Below, one piece after another: positions 1-12,000 of a DNA stretch of 64,000 bases. Below the pieces are notes generated by a model. It saw only the letters and a list, made by a program, of their open reading frames with translations, was not told where the DNA came from and searched no databases. Every line of letters begins with the position of its first letter. Positions within the stretch are counted from its first letter, which is position 1. The translations under genes and the position numbers were made by a program. Source of the stretch: Phaseolus vulgaris (taxonomy: Eukaryota > Streptophyta > Magnoliopsida > Fabales > Fabaceae); contig NC_023749.2 of assembly GCF_000499845.2 (NCBI RefSeq), positions 4,249,030-4,313,029 of the forward strand, written 5' to 3'.

Positions 1-111
1 AAAAGAAGAGGACAAACCTGTGTATGTGGCGCGCCAAAACAAGTGTTTATGAAATTTTATGAAGTTATTGTCTATTGAATATGCATGCTGGTTCTTTTAT
101 ACACAAAATAC

Positions 112-147
<36 letters not shown>

Positions 148-2629
148 AAACCATAACAGTTAATGCATAACATTGCTCTATTTTATCAAAAACACTTTCT
201 TATGTTTGTAAAGATTTCTATGCATGTCCTATTTTGGTTTCCACCAAAGGGGATGAACATTCATATTTAAGGAAAGGAATAATTTACTTCCTTTACGAAA
301 TTTTGAACTGTATGAGTATAAAGAAATTTGAAAACATTGTAGAATTCGTATTTTGATATTTAATTTTCATATTTGCACTCATATGAACCTGTTATATATC
401 TATATCTATTATCTCTATCTACATACATATATGATAGTTTTTTTTTAAAGAATATTTATGAAAAGAAAAAATAATAATAGAACAACTGAGACTATATGTG
501 TTTTCATAAGGGTCAAACAGAAGAATTTTATATATTTTTTAAATTGAAATTCATACTTTAAACTATAACAAAAAAAAAAGTAAATATTTTCTCCCAATAA
601 CATTAAATACAATAAATATTAAGTATTTAATAAACATTAAATATTTTATCTTCTTTTTAATAATTTCTTTAATTACATAATACAATGACTACTTAATGAA
701 AAATAGAAAAAACGTATAATATACTTATAATTTAAATAATTTGAAATGATAAAAGTTAATTCATTAAAATATTTTATCTTATTTTTAATAATTCTTAATA
801 AAATATTTATTGAGTATTTTAAAATTATATATTACCTAATAAATTATTTTCCTTTTTAATTACAAAAAATAATGATTATTTAATGAAATAAATGTACTAA
901 CCATCGTAGGCTTAAAACTTTAAAAAAATATTTAAAGGATAATGTTTTCTGAGATAATAATAACTAGAATTTTACCTTTTGTAAAGCACGAGATAAATGC
1001 TGGCTTTGCATAACTAAAATTTATAATAAATAAATATTTTTAAATGTATAAAATGTATTATAATTAAAATTCATAAAAAAGTAAATATTTAATTTATAAA
1101 TCATATTCTATTATTATTATTATAAATTATTTATATTACTATATAAAAATATTTTAAATACTTGATCCTTTATTAAAATACTAAAATTTGTTTTAAAAAA
1201 TAAAGATAGAAAAGATGAGCTTTAAATTATTTTTTTAAGATAAAAGAAATATTGAAAACCAAACTATCTTCTTAGATAACAAGGAAATGTGTTTTCGTAC
1301 TTTCATTACATTAAAATATATACATATTTATAAGTTTTATAATTTTATTATTTTTGTAAATAAATAAATAAATTAATACAATTTAATATATATATATATA
1401 TAATTTTCTAAAAATAATATTAAAAAATTATATAACTATTATTTTTAAAAATATAAATTATTTAATTATTTATTTTATTAAATAAATAAATAAATTTTTT
1501 TAAGGATAAAAATATTCAAAATGACAAGAAATTATTAAATAGTGTATCTCTTTATACAATAGTGTAGATAAATTTTTAAAAATACTATAAAATAATATGA
1601 TTATTTTAATTTATATTTAGAGCACTTCATATAATCTTTAATTGAGTAACAATTAGAGTACTTCATATAATCTTTAATAAAATTTGATGGGTGTACGTAA
1701 CTTTAGATTTCATAATCTTAATGATGAAATAAATATAAACAATAAAATAAATGTAGTATTATATCATTTAAATTAAAAAACTCTTTCCATGGAAAAAATT
1801 AAAAGCCTGTGAGGAGAGAAATTGTTAAGTAATCTTATACTACCACTTATTATTTATTATGGTTCAGTCAATCTTTATCTAAAATGTAATTAAATATCAT
1901 TAACTATTTTATTTTACATCTAAAATTTTAAATCAGGTCAAAAGTTAATAGAAGTTTTCTTCATCTCATTATCCCTAGTAATGGATCAAGTGGAGGTAAT
2001 GTGAAATGGGCTCATGAAGATCTCTTCAGCTTGCTTCAAAAACCACATGATTTCTAAATGCACCTCCAAAACATTGTTTATCTTTTTTTCATCCTAATCC
2101 ACTTTAAAAAGTTTAGAGATTGATGGTTTTTTCTTTTTTATCTAATTTACACATAAAAGTATTTTATATTTATATAAAAAATATAAATTATTTTGGATAC
2201 TGACTGTTGAACACTTAATCTTAATAAAATATTTTTACATAAAGATTAAAATAAAGAATAATACGTTATGTATAATCAGAAATCCAAAATGAATGTTTTC
2301 TTTTACATGAAGCACTAAATTAAATAAAGTACAATTATTACTTTCACTAGGCATGTAGGAATTGAAGAGTGATATTAAACATAAGAAAGTAATAGTAAAG
2401 GTATTAAATATAAGAATCCAATTTAACATTATTATAACTAAAGCTATAAAAATAAATGTTACAAGGACATTCACAATAACTATTTCAAATCCATACATAT
2501 AATTTACTATGGGTTGAAGATAGACTAGAAGAGAAGATTGAGTTGCCTACAATAGCATGAGACCTTCAATCAAATTCCTTAAAAAGTGTTTGTAGATATT
2601 TTTTTTTCATGTTACTTAACTTTTTTATT
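1..2629. other. AT-rich intergenic stretch without a gene
   Basis: No supportable coding region. The only longer open frame (minus strand, 2235-2498) encodes a low-complexity hydrophobic string typical of AT-rich noise. It contains a TA dinucleotide run near 113-142, a second short one near 1388-1402, and a 20-bp direct repeat (core acttcatataatctttaa) near 1624 and 1660. Confidence 0.7.
113..142. repeat. (AT)n microsatellite
   Basis: Uninterrupted alternating AT for about 30 bases. Confidence 0.9.
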
Positions 2630-3553
2630 GGGTTTTTGACTATCATGGTGTTATTTTTTTTTTTCTTTTTACCAAAATGGGGTTCCTTTTTAAAAAATTA
2701 CAAATTTAGGCAAATCGTGCCAATTCGGTATGACTTCATATGCACAAATCGTTACAATTAGACACGACTTTGTCATGTCATACTAAAGTCGTGCCAACTT
2801 GTCACGACTTCTGCCACGTCATATTTTTATTTTTTTTAATTGTTTATATATTGGGTAGTAAGTTATGTAATGTTAAAAATTAATTTGATACATAATTTTC
2901 TAAGAGTGTTAGTTTTAAGGAACAAAAAATTGGATAATCGTGTATGAATCATGTTTGAATTGAATGAATAAATACATAGATAAAGAAAATAAATGCTCTA
3001 AGAGTGTTATGAATAAATAAATACATAGATAAAGAAAATGAGGAAATTAATAATCAAACTTGAATTGAATTTTATTATTAAGCTTGTTTGTGCGGACAAT
3101 TGTTTCTATTGTGACCTTTCATTTTACAATATGAACATTTTTTTGGCTTATTTGGAATTGAATCATCCATTTCTTTACGAATGCGTTGAGTGCTAGGTCT
3201 TCCTGATTTATGTCGACGCATGATGAGGTCAGGTAAGAAATTTGGTCCCGTGTAAGTAAACCAATAATCCTGATTTCGAACTGGATTAAATTGGACCTCA
3301 TAAGCCTTTAAAATATTGTGCAAACTATATACTGTGACCTTTTAAATAACGACATTTGTGGCCCAATATATAAACAATAAAATTTTTAAAAAATAAAAAA
3401 TTATGACATGGCAGAATCGTGTCTAATTGGGATGATTTGTGCATATGAAGTCGTGCCGAATTGGTACGACTTGCCTAAATTTGTAATTTTTTTTAAACGG
3501 ACCTCATTTTAGTAAAAAACAAAAAAAAATAACTCATCATGGTAAAAAAACCT
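2630..3553 (-). mobile_element. Non-autonomous Mutator-like element (MULE) with long TIRs
   Basis: The left arm (about 2630-2830) and the reverse complement of the right arm (about 3395-3553) match over roughly 160-200 bp. Both carry the T-rich outer end, an ACAAATTTAGGCAA block and a CATATGCACAAATC block in the same order. The 9-mer TTTTTTATT lies just outside both ends (2621-2629 and 3554-3562), the duplication length expected of Mutator, although T-richness weakens it. The interior holds a transposase remnant on the minus strand. Long TIRs plus a 9-bp duplication plus MULE-type coding remnant agree. At about 0.9 kb it cannot encode a full transposase. Confidence 0.75.
3078..3323 (-). pseudogene. 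MULE transposase C-terminal zinc-knuckle remnant
   Basis: The frame encodes 81 residues resembling the C-terminal tail of plant MULE transposases: an aromatic block (QDYWFTYTGPNFLPD), a basic GRPSTQRIRKEMDD stretch, then a CCHC zinc knuckle of form C-X2-C-X4-H-X4-C (CSYCKMKGHNRNNC). In intact elements this tail follows the DDE catalytic core and SWIM finger, neither of which is present here. It lies wholly between the two inverted repeats of the surrounding element, so it is the coding residue of an internally deleted copy. A translated product is unlikely to be functional. The family assignment is by motif recognition. Confidence 0.7.
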
Positions 3554-4920
3554 TTTTTTATTTCTATTAAATATAAGATTTTAACTTATATTTGGATTGT
3601 TAACAAATCTTCATGCAAACTGCAACAAAAAGTCATACTTCTAACTTAGTTGTGAAGGTATACTATTTTTGTTAGTGACATTTGTCACAATCCTAGAAGG
3701 AATTTAACACCAAAATGAGTTTATCCATTTGAAATTTTTTTACTCTAAACCTACCTATCTAAGTGAATGAATAGGTAGGTAGGTATGTCTTCAATTCTCC
3801 CACCACTCATGTATAAACTGCATCAATATCCAGTTGTTAAACACACAAAAAAGAATAATGTAAAAATACTAAACTGGTTTCAAGTATATGTCTGAAATTT
3901 TGGATAAATTACTCTGAACTGTGTTTGAAAAATGATGATGATGATGTTTGAAAAAAGAAGTCTTGGTTGACTTAAAATTTGAAAGCTTGTGCACTTGCAT
4001 GTGTGCAAGGAATAATCCCAACTCTGAATTAGTTAGGTAGAACTTACTAATAATTGCTTAACAATAATGGCTTGCTACACATCATTGAAGAAGCTAATAT
4101 ATTATTTTCATAGAAACTAGTTGCTATCTGTGAAGGAAAAGAATAATCAGATTTTCAGTTTCTATCTCCTGCCCACTAAAAAAGAAATATTATCCTTTAA
4201 GAAATACTGGTTTGAAAGTGTCAATGAAAATGAAGTTTTCCTTAGCAAATACTATTGTAAGAGACTCCAATGAGTCCACAATTGTCATTTGATTCTTTGC
4301 CATTTTGTCTAATTAGGCTGCTATAATTTTCTCAATAGTGTGGGTATGTTTATAAGGGGAAAGAGAATTTTTTTTTTTTTTTTTTGAAATTGAACAGTTT
4401 TAAAATTATATTAATATTTTTCAATTTTTCTTAAGAACACCCTTATGCCACACTGCACCTTTTCACCAACAAACAGATAAGAAAAAACAATTTGTTTAAA
4501 CTGTTTATGATGTCTTCTGATTATAATGTAGCATGGTTGATAAATTTATACTCTTTTACAATTACTTGAAAAGTGATAATTGACTTAATAATTCAAGAAC
4601 TAGCATGCCAGCGAATGGCCAACTTATAATTCATCTTAATATAATTATTAAAGTAGTTCGTAGGTGAAGTCAAATCCAATCTTTTTCACGTTACACGTTT
4701 TCTTTCTCTCTTCCTTTTTCTGCTCTTTTCTTTTTGTTTTGTTATTGCAGTTTAGCAGGCTTGTGATGCAAAGTTAACCAACATTTTATTCGATTCCATC
4801 TGTTTCTTTCTTCTACCAATATATGTCTTTGTATCTTGTTTGGCAAGTAAAACAAGAGTAGCCTTATATTGCACAGATTTTAGAAACTTCATTCACAATT
4901 ATATTTGACAGTGAATTTCA
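3554..4920. other. Intergenic region upstream of the FQR1-like gene
   Basis: No gene seen. It holds a 10-bp perfect inverted repeat with a 12-nt loop (ACCTACCTAT at 3749-3758, ATAGGTAGGT at 3771-3780) and a pyrimidine-rich stretch (4690-4745) of the sort found near plant transcription starts. It should contain the promoter of the downstream gene, but I cannot place a convincing TATA box. Confidence 0.5.
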
Positions 4921-6391
4921 ATGGGGAAAGGAGGTGGTTGCTTTCCAAGCAAGACAAAGGCACCAATTTCTGGATCAGAAAAGGATCCAGTTAGTGTTGA
5001 AAGGGCAATCCCAGAAAATGATCCAAGTAGCACAATTCAAGAGGGGTCAGCAACAGCACCAGCACCAGCACCTGAAGCAGTGAAAAAGCTGAAAGTTTTC
5101 ATTGTGTTCTACTCAACTTATGGCCATGTGGAGTCATTGGCAAGGTCCTTGAAGAAAGGGGTGGATTCAATTGAAGGAGTTGAAGGGGTGTTGTATCGTG
5201 TGGTTGAGACACTTCCTAAGGAGGTCTTGCAACAGATGAAGGCACCTGAGAAGGATGATACGGTTCCACTCATTTCTGCTGACAAGTTGGTGGAGGCTGA
5301 TGGCTTGCTGTTTGGATTTCCAACAAGGTATGGCAGCATGGCAGCACAGATGAAGGCGTTTTTCGATTCAACAGGTCAGTTGTGGAAAGAGCAGAAGCTA
5401 GCTGGGGTGCCTGCTGGCTTCTTTGTCAGCACTGGCACTCAGGGTGGAGGTCAAGAAACCACAGCGTAAGAACACCTTTATTTTCTGCCTTCATTTTATT
5501 TTCTTCAATACAAGTTCACAAGTTTCTCTATGCTGATAAATTAAATGATTGAGTTTAATTAGAATGAATGCAGTATCTGTAGAGTATATAAACCCTGATT
5601 GTTATTCCATTGTTAAGTCTTATCTGCTTAGAACTTATAACTAGTGGTACAAAACGGGTTCTAGTCAGCCTTTAGCAGAAGTTGTTCTTCTGTATCATAA
5701 TTAGTTGTAAACTATTTTTGAACTGCTTTGAATTTAGCAAACCTTGTTTGAAAATATTCCTGTCCTGTTAGAAACAATTCATCAAAAACCGGGAGAATAA
5801 GTTGTCTGCAATACCATATGCACTGTTGGTTAGTCTCAATCAGTATTTTTAGTTGATCTGGAATCTCCAACACAATTATATTGAGATCTTGATATGTTCA
5901 ATAAACTTTTATTAAGAAAGACTCTGAATGACTCTGATATCATATTAAGAAGTGGACTTAAGTCTAATTCAATCTTACAAAACTAATCTCATAAAATGTC
6001 TTTATTTTAGTTGAAATTTGTAATGAGTTCATAGTTGATGTGAGTGAATAAAGGTAGTAGTATTGTTGTTATTTTGATGGTAACATAATGTTGTAAATGG
6101 TGAGCATCATGATTGGGAGACAGACCAACAATGAATAACATGCCTTTTTACGACTATTATTATAGTTGGACAGCAATCACACAGTTAGTCCACCATGGGA
6201 TGCTCTATGTTCCTATTGGTTATACCTTTGGTGCTGGAATGTTCGAAATGGACTCAATCAGAGGTGGGTCTCCATATGGAGCTGGAGTTTTTGCTGGCGA
6301 TGGCTCAAGGCAAGCTAGTCAAACAGAACTTGCCCTTGCAGAGTATCAAGGAAAACACATGGCCACAATAGTCCACAAGTTAAGCCACTAA
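4921..6391 (+). CDS. NAD(P)H dehydrogenase (quinone), FQR1-like, with N-terminal extension
   Basis: Two exons, 4921-5465 and 6166-6391, give 256 residues; the split Ala codon restores the frame across a GT-AG intron. The product is a WrbA/flavodoxin-like FMN enzyme. This family reduces quinones by two electrons using NAD(P)H and limits semiquinone radicals. The FMN phosphate loop FYSTYGHVES is at about 63-72, FGFPTRYG at 131-138 and STGTQGGGQE at 170-179, all well conserved. Residues 1-58 form a low-complexity Pro/Ala-rich extension starting MGKGGGC, absent from FQR1 itself but like the Arabidopsis At4g36750 type. Gly2 plus Cys7 suggest membrane anchoring by acylation (inference). A fragment of an LTR element lies in the intron. 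Confidence 0.93.
5921..5998 (-). repeat. TRIM/LTR fragment inside the FQR1-like intron
   Basis: Read on the minus strand this segment resembles the 3' part of the small LTR at 7314-7434 followed by a PBS-like ATGATATCAGAGTCATT block. It is a diverged, truncated copy of the same family in the same orientation. Confidence 0.5.
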
Positions 6392-7188
6392 AACTTAGCT
6401 TTTCTACCATCAAAACCTCTCAAAATTCTCATTCAATGTTAAGAGTATTTTCAAATGTTGTGTTTAGTATTTCTACAAAATTAATCAGCACAAGACAAAT
6501 GTTAAGATCAACACACTTTCTAATATTCTTTAACACATTGTTGATGGTTGAAATTATTAGAAAGCTGTGCTGTTATCATTCATTATGATGATATTCATGA
6601 ATTGTACACAATGTAAACTTGATGTTCTTGATTCTGTTATGTTTAATACATTTTATAATTGAGGTTTACTTGGTGGGGATTCACAAATTAACAGTGTCTT
6701 TCCAGAAATAGAGGATACATAGTTTAACGAACTGCAGAAAGTGGTCCAAGTAATTCCATGGAAAATGGATGAGTAGGATGTGACCTTCAAAATCTATGTT
6801 GCGATTGGTATATAGGAATTGGTGGATTACTGGATTCAAACATGAAGTGGTGTGAAACTGCCTCATCACTAATGATTGAGAGACTCCCTAATTGGTTCTT
6901 TTCATGGCCAAAAACTAAAGTAAATTAAAGAGAAGCTCATAAATCAAAATATGAAAGGAAAATGTTACTTGAAACTATATCAATCAAACAAAAATTCATA
7001 AATTTAAAGAAAAATATTATTTTGATAACTGTATGGTAAAAGACACCGGTTTACATCTATCATGTGTGTGATACAATACAATTTTAAAATCATCTAATTT
7101 TAATAAAAAATTATTTTTCTCCTCAATTATAATCTGATATATGATTGTAAAAGTATTACTTAATATAAAATAATAAATATATCTTATT
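6392..7188. other. Intergenic, 3' flank of the FQR1-like gene
   Basis: No gene. The first few hundred bases are presumably its 3' UTR. The remainder is AT-rich and featureless to me. Confidence 0.5.
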
Positions 7189-7434
7189 TATTAAGAAATG
7201 GGTTTTAAGCCTAACTCAACATCATAAAACCGGCTCATAAGGTATATGTTATGGGTGGTCCAATAAACCCAACAGATACTCGTTAGGATAGGTTCAAAAT
7301 GATTCTGATACTATGTTAGGAAGTGGACTTTAAGCCTAACTCAACCTCATAAAATCGACTCATAAGGTGAGGTTTGCACCCGTTTATATATAATAAAATG
7401 TCCTCATTTCTAGTCAATGCGGAGATCTCCAACA
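7189..7434 (-). mobile_element. TRIM-type miniature LTR retrotransposon, second LTR truncated
   Basis: On the minus strand an LTR-like unit (7434 down to 7314, 121 bp) begins TGTTGGAGATC and ends CCTAACA. It is followed at once by TAGTATCAGAATC, close to TGGTATCAGAGC, the primer-binding site complementary to initiator methionine tRNA. After a short internal part, a second, shorter copy of the LTR (7274-7189) again begins TGTTGG and shares the GTTGAGTTAGGCTTAAA block. The LTR-PBS-LTR order in about 250 bp with no coding space is the TRIM architecture. Two other copies of the family lie in this window. Confidence 0.65.
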
Positions 7435-7846
7435 TTATTATTTTTTTTTAAGTTAATTTACAATCATACATAAAAGATTATAACTTAACATGTTAGAGAT
7501 TTCACTCTTACAAAATTGAGTTTGAATTAAAATTTCTATAACACTGTAACATGAAATAAAATTTAAAGTACCTCTTACTTAATAAGCAAGAGACCAATTT
7601 TACAAATTATTGCTACATATTGGAGTTAAACCCTCCTAAACCTTTTTTTTTTTATCATTTACAGCACTCTTTGACATCAAATCCATGACTTAAAATAACT
7701 GTGAGATTCGAGTTTTTCAAAAGACAAAAAAAAATATTTTTTATCATGTTGGAAGCAAAAATCCATTTTTTTTTCTAAACCACAAAATTTAAAAATATAA
7801 TTTTTATTTTTTACTTTTTTACTTTTTTTTTAAGAGGGTCAAAATG

Positions 7847-8180
7847 ATTCATTAATCTAACTTATAGTCGAATCGAAATTAAGCAACTTATTTAAGACAT
7901 GAATTAACCTACACAAATTATTTAAGTGATTTATCAAGTTGGATCAACTACCCATTTTAGTGAAAAACAAATTAAATGAAAATATTCTCATGTGTTATAA
8001 ATTATAAAAAAATATTCATTAATCTAACTTATAGTCGAATCGAAATTAAACAACTTATTTAAGATATGAATTAACCAACACAAATTATTTAAGTGATTTA
8101 TCAAGTTGGATCAACTACCCATTTAAGCGAAAAACAAATTAACTGAAAATATTCTCATGTCTTATAAATTATAAAAAAAA
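7847..8180. repeat. 167-bp tandem direct duplication, two copies
   Basis: Copy 1 (7847-8013) and copy 2 (8014-8180) start with the same attcattaatctaacttat block and stay in register to their ends, with only a few substitutions. There is no coding content and no terminal repeats. Confidence 0.9.
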
Positions 8181-8862
8181 TTACATCATTTTTATTAACA
8201 ATAAAATGATTACGTAATTTGTTTGTAGTTTGATAAAAAAAATATTATATATATATAATTCTGTAAGAGATACTTTGGATGCAATTTCTTACAATTTTAT
8301 CCTTTAAATAAATACACACAATAAAAAATTATTTAAAAAAAAATTTAAAAAAAAAGTATTTATTTTTATAATTATTTTTAAATTGGAAGACTATATTGTT
8401 ACCATTTATACCAATAAAAAAATAATGAAATTGGTTTTTTAAGGATAAAATATTATGATATAAAACTAAAACAAATAATTGTAAAAAATATATCTTTTAT
8501 ATGTATAGGAAATATATAGATAAATAAAATTATATATATATATATATATTAATAATTAAAAAAATGAAAAAATGGTTCCCTCTGTTCTATCACATGTTGA
8601 ATCAAAGTGGGTGGTTCCAATTTTTAAACCTTAGATATCATGTCAAGATATTTATACCTGTAATTTATTAAATATTTTTACCATTCCTAGCTATTCTCCA
8701 ATGAAAAATATATATTTAGGAAAGTTCTAAAATAAATGGGAAATGGAAAACTCTAAAATATAATTGGAATTAAAAAATTATGGAGGTGCTGGGAGAGCTA
8801 AAGGAGGTGCAGAATGAGCCCAAAGTGAAATAAGCTAAAGCCCGTGTGAATGGACTCTGAAT

Positions 8863-8868
8863 TGGGCC
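8863..8868 (+). promoter_or_regulatory. Site II-like TGGGCC element upstream of OST48
   Basis: A TGGGCC hexamer lies about 160 bases before the OST48 start codon. Such TCP-bound elements are common in promoters of plant growth-related housekeeping genes. The motif is short, so the functional call is inference. Confidence 0.35.
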
Positions 8869-9025
8869 ATAGGGGCTCGAGTCCATTAAAAATGGGGAAA
8901 ATGATAATTTTGATGAATCAAGGGGGTTAAAAAGGTAATTTATGAAAGATGAGGTAGAAGAAGACGCTGTGAAAGTCTGCGATTGACTAGCAGTGGAGAG
9001 AGGTGTGGCAGTGTTGTTGGTAGCA

Positions 9026-12000
9026 ATGTCGAAGCTCATCTTCGTCTTCCTCGCCTTCATTCCTCTTCTCTGCACTTCCTTCTCCCCAGAGCGTCCCTCA
9101 GATCGGCGTGTCCTCGTTTTGCTCGATGATTTCGCCGTCAAATCCTCCCACTCTCTTTTTTTCAACTCCCTCAAATCTCGAGGCTTCGATCTCCACTTCC
9201 ACCTCGCCGATGACCCCAAAATTGCGCTCCAGAGATACGGCCAGTACCTCTACGACGCCCTAATTCTCTTTTCCCCCACCATTGAACGTGAGTTTTCCAC
9301 TCCCCACCCCCCATTGCTATGTTTTGTCCCTTTCCCCGAAAGCTTTTGAGATCTTGATTTGTGTTGCTATTTTGCAAGTGGGTCTCGAGGATGTGCGGTT
9401 TCTGTCTTGTATGTGTTTCAAAAATTTTACTTTTAGCTAGCTAAAACGAAGGTGTTTTAATAGGTTTTGGAGGATCCGTTGATGCTGCTGCAATTTTGGA
9501 TTTTGTTGATTCGGGTCATGATTTGATTGTTGCTGCTGATAGCAATGCATCTGATTTAATAAGGGAAATCGCCGTCGAGTGTGGAGTGGACTTCGATGAG
9601 GTGCTTGCGAACAATTTGATTTTATTAGCTGAATTGATTTTTTGTGCATGGTTTTCCTCTAGTGTGGTGGTCGTGTTACAGTCATGTGCTATACTATGGT
9701 CCTGTAATTTGCTTAGTTGTTGTTATTTGTGTGCTTATTTTGACATTTTCATCTCAAACGATAGGGATGCGAATCCAAAATGAAATTAAGAAAAAAATTT
9801 CTGAGTTTGAGGCCTGGAGGAACCTCTAGAAATGAGTGTGAGAATAATAGATTTTCTAAATACTCTTTGCCTGCATCCTTCTTTCTATCCATTAACATAT
9901 ATGCCAAACTACACCCACACAAACATAACGGTTTCTGACAGAATGACAAGCATAATGAAATAGGAGAAAATAGAAAATTTGCAATACATGAATTAATGGA
10001 CTAACCATCACAACCATGAGGGGACATAGTCGTTCTCTTAGGCCTCTCATCCTCAGTAAGATCAGTAGCCTCACTCCCCGTCAATGGACTTTGACCAATT
10101 GGGCCTGAGTTGCTATTAGTGTTGCTATAATTTCCTTAGGTTTATGTTATTTTGGCGCATTCAACTTTCAAGTCCTACACTTTGCTTCTGTATTTTTTCT
10201 AGGATCCAGCTTCCATGGTTGTGGATCATTCTGGATATGCAGTATCTGCTACTGAAGGGGATCATACGTTGATTGCTAGTGATGATTTTATCAAGTCTGA
10301 CGTGATATTGGGAAGCAAAAAGATCGAGGCAAGTGAATTGTTAATTTTGTTAAGAACTGTGTTGTGCACAACGAGTGTTGTTGGAAGCACTAACATTATT
10401 TTATCTATGCTAGCACTACTGTTTGAGTTCATAAGTTTGTGTTTTTTCCTTTGCCCTTTTTGTCCTTTTTCTAAATGGGGTGAGATTTGTATGTTACTGG
10501 CAAATGCTTCTTGCACACTGCAGTGTTCTTTTCTGAATTTTCTCATTACTTATGACAGGCTCCAGTACTTTTCCAGGGGATTGGCCATTCACTAAATCCT
10601 ACCAATAGCCTGGTAATATTTATTTATCACAGTTCGCATGTTGGCAGTAGCCATATTGCATTTATAAGTTTACATTAGTTTGGTTACACTTTTTCTTGTG
10701 TTTCAATCCAGGTGTTGAAAGCACTCTCTGCATCTCCTTCAGCTTTTTCTGCTAACCCAAAATCTAAACTGACAAGTCCTCCGTCACTCACTGGATCTTC
10801 GATCTCGTTAGTTTCAGTTATACAGGTATATTATTTCATCCTCCACTTTTATTGGTTGTGTGCGTGTGTGTATTTTACTGCCCTCATTTGTTTATTTCTG
10901 GTTGTCTTTTAACATACCCTAGCTCTTATGTTTTTGAACTACACAAGCAAGGCCTGATTCTTAATGTTATTTTCATTCCTTTAATTGCTATTACCCTTAC
11001 AATTTACAGTAGTTATACATACAAAAATAGTTTCAAACTATCCGTTGTTAAGTTTACAGAATACAATAACCTGTTTCACAAAATGTGTTAAAAACATTTT
11101 TCTGTTCATTGCATGTTTTTTAGGACTTTAATTGGGAACCCATGCAATAATTCCTCATGTATTCTCCTCTTATTCTTTTTGGTAGGCAAGAAATAATGCC
11201 CGGATATTGATCTCTGGCTCATTGAGCATGTTCAGCAACCGGTAAGGAAACTCACTAGTTTATCAGGGTTGTTTTGTACTTACTAATATGTAAGATCTGA
11301 AGCTCATTTTTCTGTAAACCGGAATTTTTCTGCAGATTTTTCAGGTCAGGTGTGCAGAAGGCTGGGAGTCCAACCAAGTGAGTAAAGAATTAAGCCTTTT
11401 CTATCAGTGATATTGCATAATTCTTGCACTACGTCTAACATACTGTGGACTGTCTTTCCCACCTAAAATTTGATTTTAGTGAAATAGTTTCAGCAAAGAA
11501 ATACTTGCTAATGCTTTTTGGAATAACAGGCATGAAAAGTCAGGTAATGAGCAGTTCTTCACTGAACTTAGCAAATGGGTTTTCCATGAAAGAGGTCACC
11601 TCAAGGTAAGAAAAAAGATGCGACAGACAATTTTATTGTCATTGTTCATTTATGTGATATTTCACGTCTCATTTAGCATCATTACTACTAGTTAGGATGT
11701 TTATGCTTCATGTTTTGACATATAGGCAGTCCACATGCAACATCACAAAGTTGGGGAAGCTAATGAACCAGCCATCTATAGGATCAATGATGATTTGGTA
11801 ATTAAAATGTCCAAATTCTGATATATTGTTTGTCATGTTTTCTCTAATTAATACATTGCTTTTGGTTGCCACTCATTTGTCCAATCTTGTTGTAAAGGAA
11901 TTCTCTGTTGAAATTTTCGAGTGGTCTGGGACATCTTGGGAGCCTTACGTAGCTGATGATGTTCAAGTGCAATTTTACATGATGAGCCCCTATGTCTTGA

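Larger units (their letters stand above)
7435..9025. other. Intergenic stretch with a tandem duplication and the OST48 promoter
   Basis: AT-rich, no gene. It contains the 167-bp tandem duplication, a TA run near 8529-8549 and, in its last 200 bases, the less AT-rich 5' flank of the OST48 gene. Confidence 0.6.

Noticed and set aside
8993..9025. N-terminal extension of OST48
   Set aside because: The extended frame starts with GTG, and the family start matches the ATG at 9026.
8770..9219. 149-codon minus-strand frame across the OST48 start
   Set aside because: It lies antisense to the conserved OST48 first exon, is low-complexity Ser/Arg-rich, and has no family resemblance.
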